NCBI GenBank assembly: GCA_910586285.1
Contig: CAJUGR010000110.1
Span: 1 to 6,087 of the forward strand
Length of the DNA: 6,087 nt
DNA from: an uncultured Erysipelotrichaceae bacterium
GTDB taxonomy: Bacteria > Bacillota_I > Bacilli_A > Erysipelotrichales > Erysipelotrichaceae
Reading direction: 5' to 3'
Below are positions 4,089 to 6,087 of the stretch, one piece after another; position 1 is the stretch's first letter; the number at the start of each line of letters is the position of its first letter. The translations under genes were made by a program, and so were the position numbers. The notes under the pieces were generated by a model that did no database searches, was not told the DNA's origin, and saw only the letters and a program-made list of their open reading frames with translations.

Positions 4089-6087
4089 ATCGCTACAGGA
4101 TATTTACAGGTTCAGACATCCTTGGGAGATCAGGCTTATGCTATTTCTCAAGCTATGGTACGAGTCTATAGAGTAGTAAATGACGAAGTGGTATTTGAAG
4201 ATTTTTTCATGACGGATGAAGCGGGAAAAACGGAAAACATTCCGTTGTATGCACCGGCAAGATCGCTGAGTTTAAATGAATACAGTGAAGAGCGACCGTA
4301 TGAAACCTACAATGTGCAAGTACGTGCTAATGGGTTTGAGTTGGAAGAGATACTCGGAGTACAGGTCTTTGCGGGAGAATACAGTTTGCTGAATGTGGAG
4401 CCGATTCCCACACGGTTGCAGCGCAGCGCACAGCGCAACATTGATGTGATTCCCGATCATCATCTTTTGACCAATGAGGGGGGGAATAACAGCGGTCAAA
4501 CGCCGCCGAATACAACGGCACGAATATTGACCCAAATTGTGATACCGACCAATATTACGGTTCATTTGGGGCGCCCGGATCGCAATGCGGAAAACATCAC
4601 AGTACCATTTCTGTATTATCTGAAAAACTGTGCCAGTTCTGAGGTTTATCCGACATGGCCTTATGAGGCAATCAAGGCAAATGTATGGGCTCAGATGTCA
4701 TTGGTTTTAAATCGTGTTTATACCGAATGGTATCGATCCAAGGGTTATGATTTTGACATTACCAATTCAACGGCATTCGATCAGGCTTTCGTAAAAAATC
4801 GTAATATTTATGATTCGATTGCAGATGTTGTGGATGAAGTATTCGGTCAATACATTCAGAAAAACAATTATATGGAACCGTATTATGCGGAGTATTGTGA
4901 CGGGCGTATAGCACAATGTCCCGGTTTGAAGCAGTGGGGAACAGTGGATTTGGCTAATCAGGGGTATACGGCCATTCGAATTCTTCGCTATTATTACGGG
5001 GATGAAATTCGAATTCGGGAAACGAACAACATTCAAGATATTGTATCTTCCTATCCGGGAACACCTTTGCGTTTAGGATCTGCCGGACAACAGGTACGCC
5101 AGATTCAGGAACAATTAAATGCGATCGCGATCAATTACCCCAACATCAATCCGATTTTTCCGATTAACGGAACTTTTGGAGCTTCAACGGAGACGGCGGT
5201 TCGTGCCTTTCAACGTCAGTTTAATTTGGGAGTAGACGGAGTTGTGGGCAAAGCCACATGGTATCGGATCAGTTATATTTATGCGGCGGTGCGGAAGTTG
5301 GCTGAGTTGCGTTCGATCGGGCAGATTCAAAACTTATACAGCGGAGAATGGCCTGGCACCACTTTGCGTGAGGGCAGTAAGGGTGTCGATGTACAGCTGC
5401 TTCAATACTATTTATCCAGTATCGGAGTATTCTATAAAGAAATCGGAGAGGTTGCGATTGACGGACGTTTTGGCCGTGGTTTAGAACAAGCAGTCATCGC
5501 CTTTCAAAAGCGCTTTGGTCTGATACAGGACGGTATTGTCGGTCGTTCTACTTGGGATCGTATCTATGCGGTATTTTCCTCATTGGATCAGGAAATCGTA
5601 CCGGAAGATACTGCGCCGCCATATCCCGGATCACCGCTTCGTATGGGAGCCAGTGGGGATAATGTTATTGCAATTCAGACTGCGTTGAATGCTGTTTCGT
5701 CGCAATATACTGCTATTCCGGTGGTGGTGATCGACGGTATCTTCGGCAGCGGAACGCGTAATGCCATATTGGCGTTCCAGCGACAGTTTGGATTAACGGC
5801 TGATGGCATCGTCGGACAGGTTACTTGGAATCGTCTGTTTACCGAAGCAAATGCAATTGATCAGGGCGATGTGCCTTCGTCTGGTCAGCCGCCGTTTCCG
5901 GGTACATTACTGAGAATGGGTTCACAGGGTAATGATGTTTCCTTCATACAACAACGGCTGAAGGAGATCTCAATATATTACCCGTCCATTCCCAATGTGG
6001 TTGCGGACGGTATCTTTGGTTCCGCTACCTTAGCGGCGGTTCAGGCATTCCAGGAATTAATGGGAATCCCGGTGGATGGCATTGTTG
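4089..6087 (+). CDS. sleC: SleC-like spore cortex-lytic enzyme, multi-repeat, 3' truncated by window
   Basis: The frame is open to the window edge (666 codons from 4089). SleC is a secreted-to-cortex zymogen of clostridial spores, cleaved by Csp proteases at germination and then cutting cortex glycan as a lytic transglycosylase. Residues 4-112 form the beta-rich pro-region (GYLQVQTS onward). Gln115 in AQRNIDV aligns by eye with the processing region of C. difficile SleC. Residues about 155-310 are the SpoIID-like domain: VHLGRPD, KNCASSEVYPTWP with Glu185 as the expected catalytic acid, RVYTEWYRSKGYDFDITNST, YCDGRIAQCPG (Cys270, Cys277), QWGT and RYYYGDEI. Four peptidoglycan-binding repeats follow (about 322-399, 421-497, 512-590, 603 onward), each with a YPG/WPG-type start, (I/V)xxDGxFG-like core and DG(I/V)VG. 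Known SleC proteins of about 430 residues have one. The start is unusual: no standard start codon exists near the family N-terminus. TTG 4008 lacks a ribosome site and lies upstream of the likely promoter, and ATG 4155 would delete about 22 residues. AUC at 4089 fits best. Confidence 0.9.
   Translation, partial: MATGYLQVQTSLGDQAYAISQAMVRVYRVVNDEVVFEDFFMTDEAGKTENIPLYAPARSLSLNEYSEERPYETYNVQVRANGFELEEILGVQVFAGEYSLLNVEPIPTRLQRSAQRNIDVIPDHHLLTNEGGNNSGQTPPNTTARILTQIVIPTNITVHLGRPDRNAENITVPFLYYLKNCASSEVYPTWPYEAIKANVWAQMSLVLNRVYTEWYRSKGYDFDITNSTAFDQAFVKNRNIYDSIADVVDEVFGQYIQKNNYMEPYYAEYCDGRIAQCPGLKQWGTVDLANQGYTAIRILRYYYGDEIRIRETNNIQDIVSSYPGTPLRLGSAGQQVRQIQEQLNAIAINYPNINPIFPINGTFGASTETAVRAFQRQFNLGVDGVVGKATWYRISYIYAAVRKLAELRSIGQIQNLYSGEWPGTTLREGSKGVDVQLLQYYLSSIGVFYKEIGEVAIDGRFGRGLEQAVIAFQKRFGLIQDGIVGRSTWDRIYAVFSSLDQEIVPEDTAPPYPGSPLRMGASGDNVIAIQTALNAVSSQYTAIPVVVIDGIFGSGTRNAILAFQRQFGLTADGIVGQVTWNRLFTEANAIDQGDVPSSGQPPFPGTLLRMGSQGNDVSFIQQRLKEISIYYPSIPNVVADGIFGSATLAAVQAFQELMGIPVDGIV
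5052..6087 (+). repeat. Tandem peptidoglycan-binding domain repeats within sleC
   Basis: Four units start at about 5052 (YPGTPLRLGSAG), 5349 (WPGTTLREGSKG), 5622 (YPGSPLRMGASG) and 5895 (FPGTLLRMGSQG). The spacing is 297, 273 and 273 bp, and the last unit is cut by the window edge. All follow the PG_binding_1 (PF01471) pattern, with a QxxLN-like helix, a DGxFG-type turn, AVxAFQxxFGL and DGIVGxxTW. The nucleotide sequences have diverged clearly, so this is an old duplication rather than a recent expansion. Units 3 and 4 share the LRMG opening and may be the closest pair. Confidence 0.85.

Noticed and set aside
5242..5484. 80-codon + strand frame inside the sleC repeats
   Set aside because: It lies in a different frame within a clearly coding region and has no ribosome site.

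Overview
The window looks like chromosomal DNA of an anaerobic, endospore-forming Bacillota (Clostridia or Erysipelotrichia type). The reasons are a bacterial pyruvate phosphate dikinase, a Coat_F-family spore protein and a SleC-type spore cortex-lytic enzyme, all on the + strand. Strong AAGGAGG-type ribosome sites and intrinsic terminators with long T-runs support the same placement. No rRNA, tRNA, mobile element or CRISPR array is visible.

Layout. Bases 1-185 are a regulatory region. It holds a probable terminator of an upstream gene, a perfect 23-bp direct repeat at 25-bp period, a small dyad, a near-consensus CcpA (cre) site and a TATAAT box. Bases 186-2816 encode full-length pyruvate phosphate dikinase (ppdK), followed by a strong terminator. 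Bases 2915-3347 carry two small genes overlapping by 8 nt: a 63-aa helical protein and an 82-aa Coat_F-like protein. A sigma-A-type promoter at 3424-3452 then drives an unrecognised 152-aa helical protein (3485-3943), whose last codons form half of its own terminator. From about 4089 to the right edge runs a truncated sleC-like gene. It has an N-terminal beta-rich pro-region, a SpoIID-like lytic domain and at least four peptidoglycan-binding repeats.

Functional picture. ppdK is a central carbon gene, likely under glucose control through the cre-like site. The coat-like pair and sleC are sporulation/germination functions, although sleC has its own probable mother-cell (sigma-K-type) promoter and the 152-aa gene between them looks vegetative. 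This is a neighbourhood rather than one operon.

The most unusual point is the 5' end of sleC. The reading frame has no ATG, GTG or TTG where family members begin, but an AUC codon sits 7 nt after a near-perfect Shine-Dalgarno sequence. This is either a rare AUC start, a start-codon mutation or a sequence error. I found no clearly new multi-gene system here.
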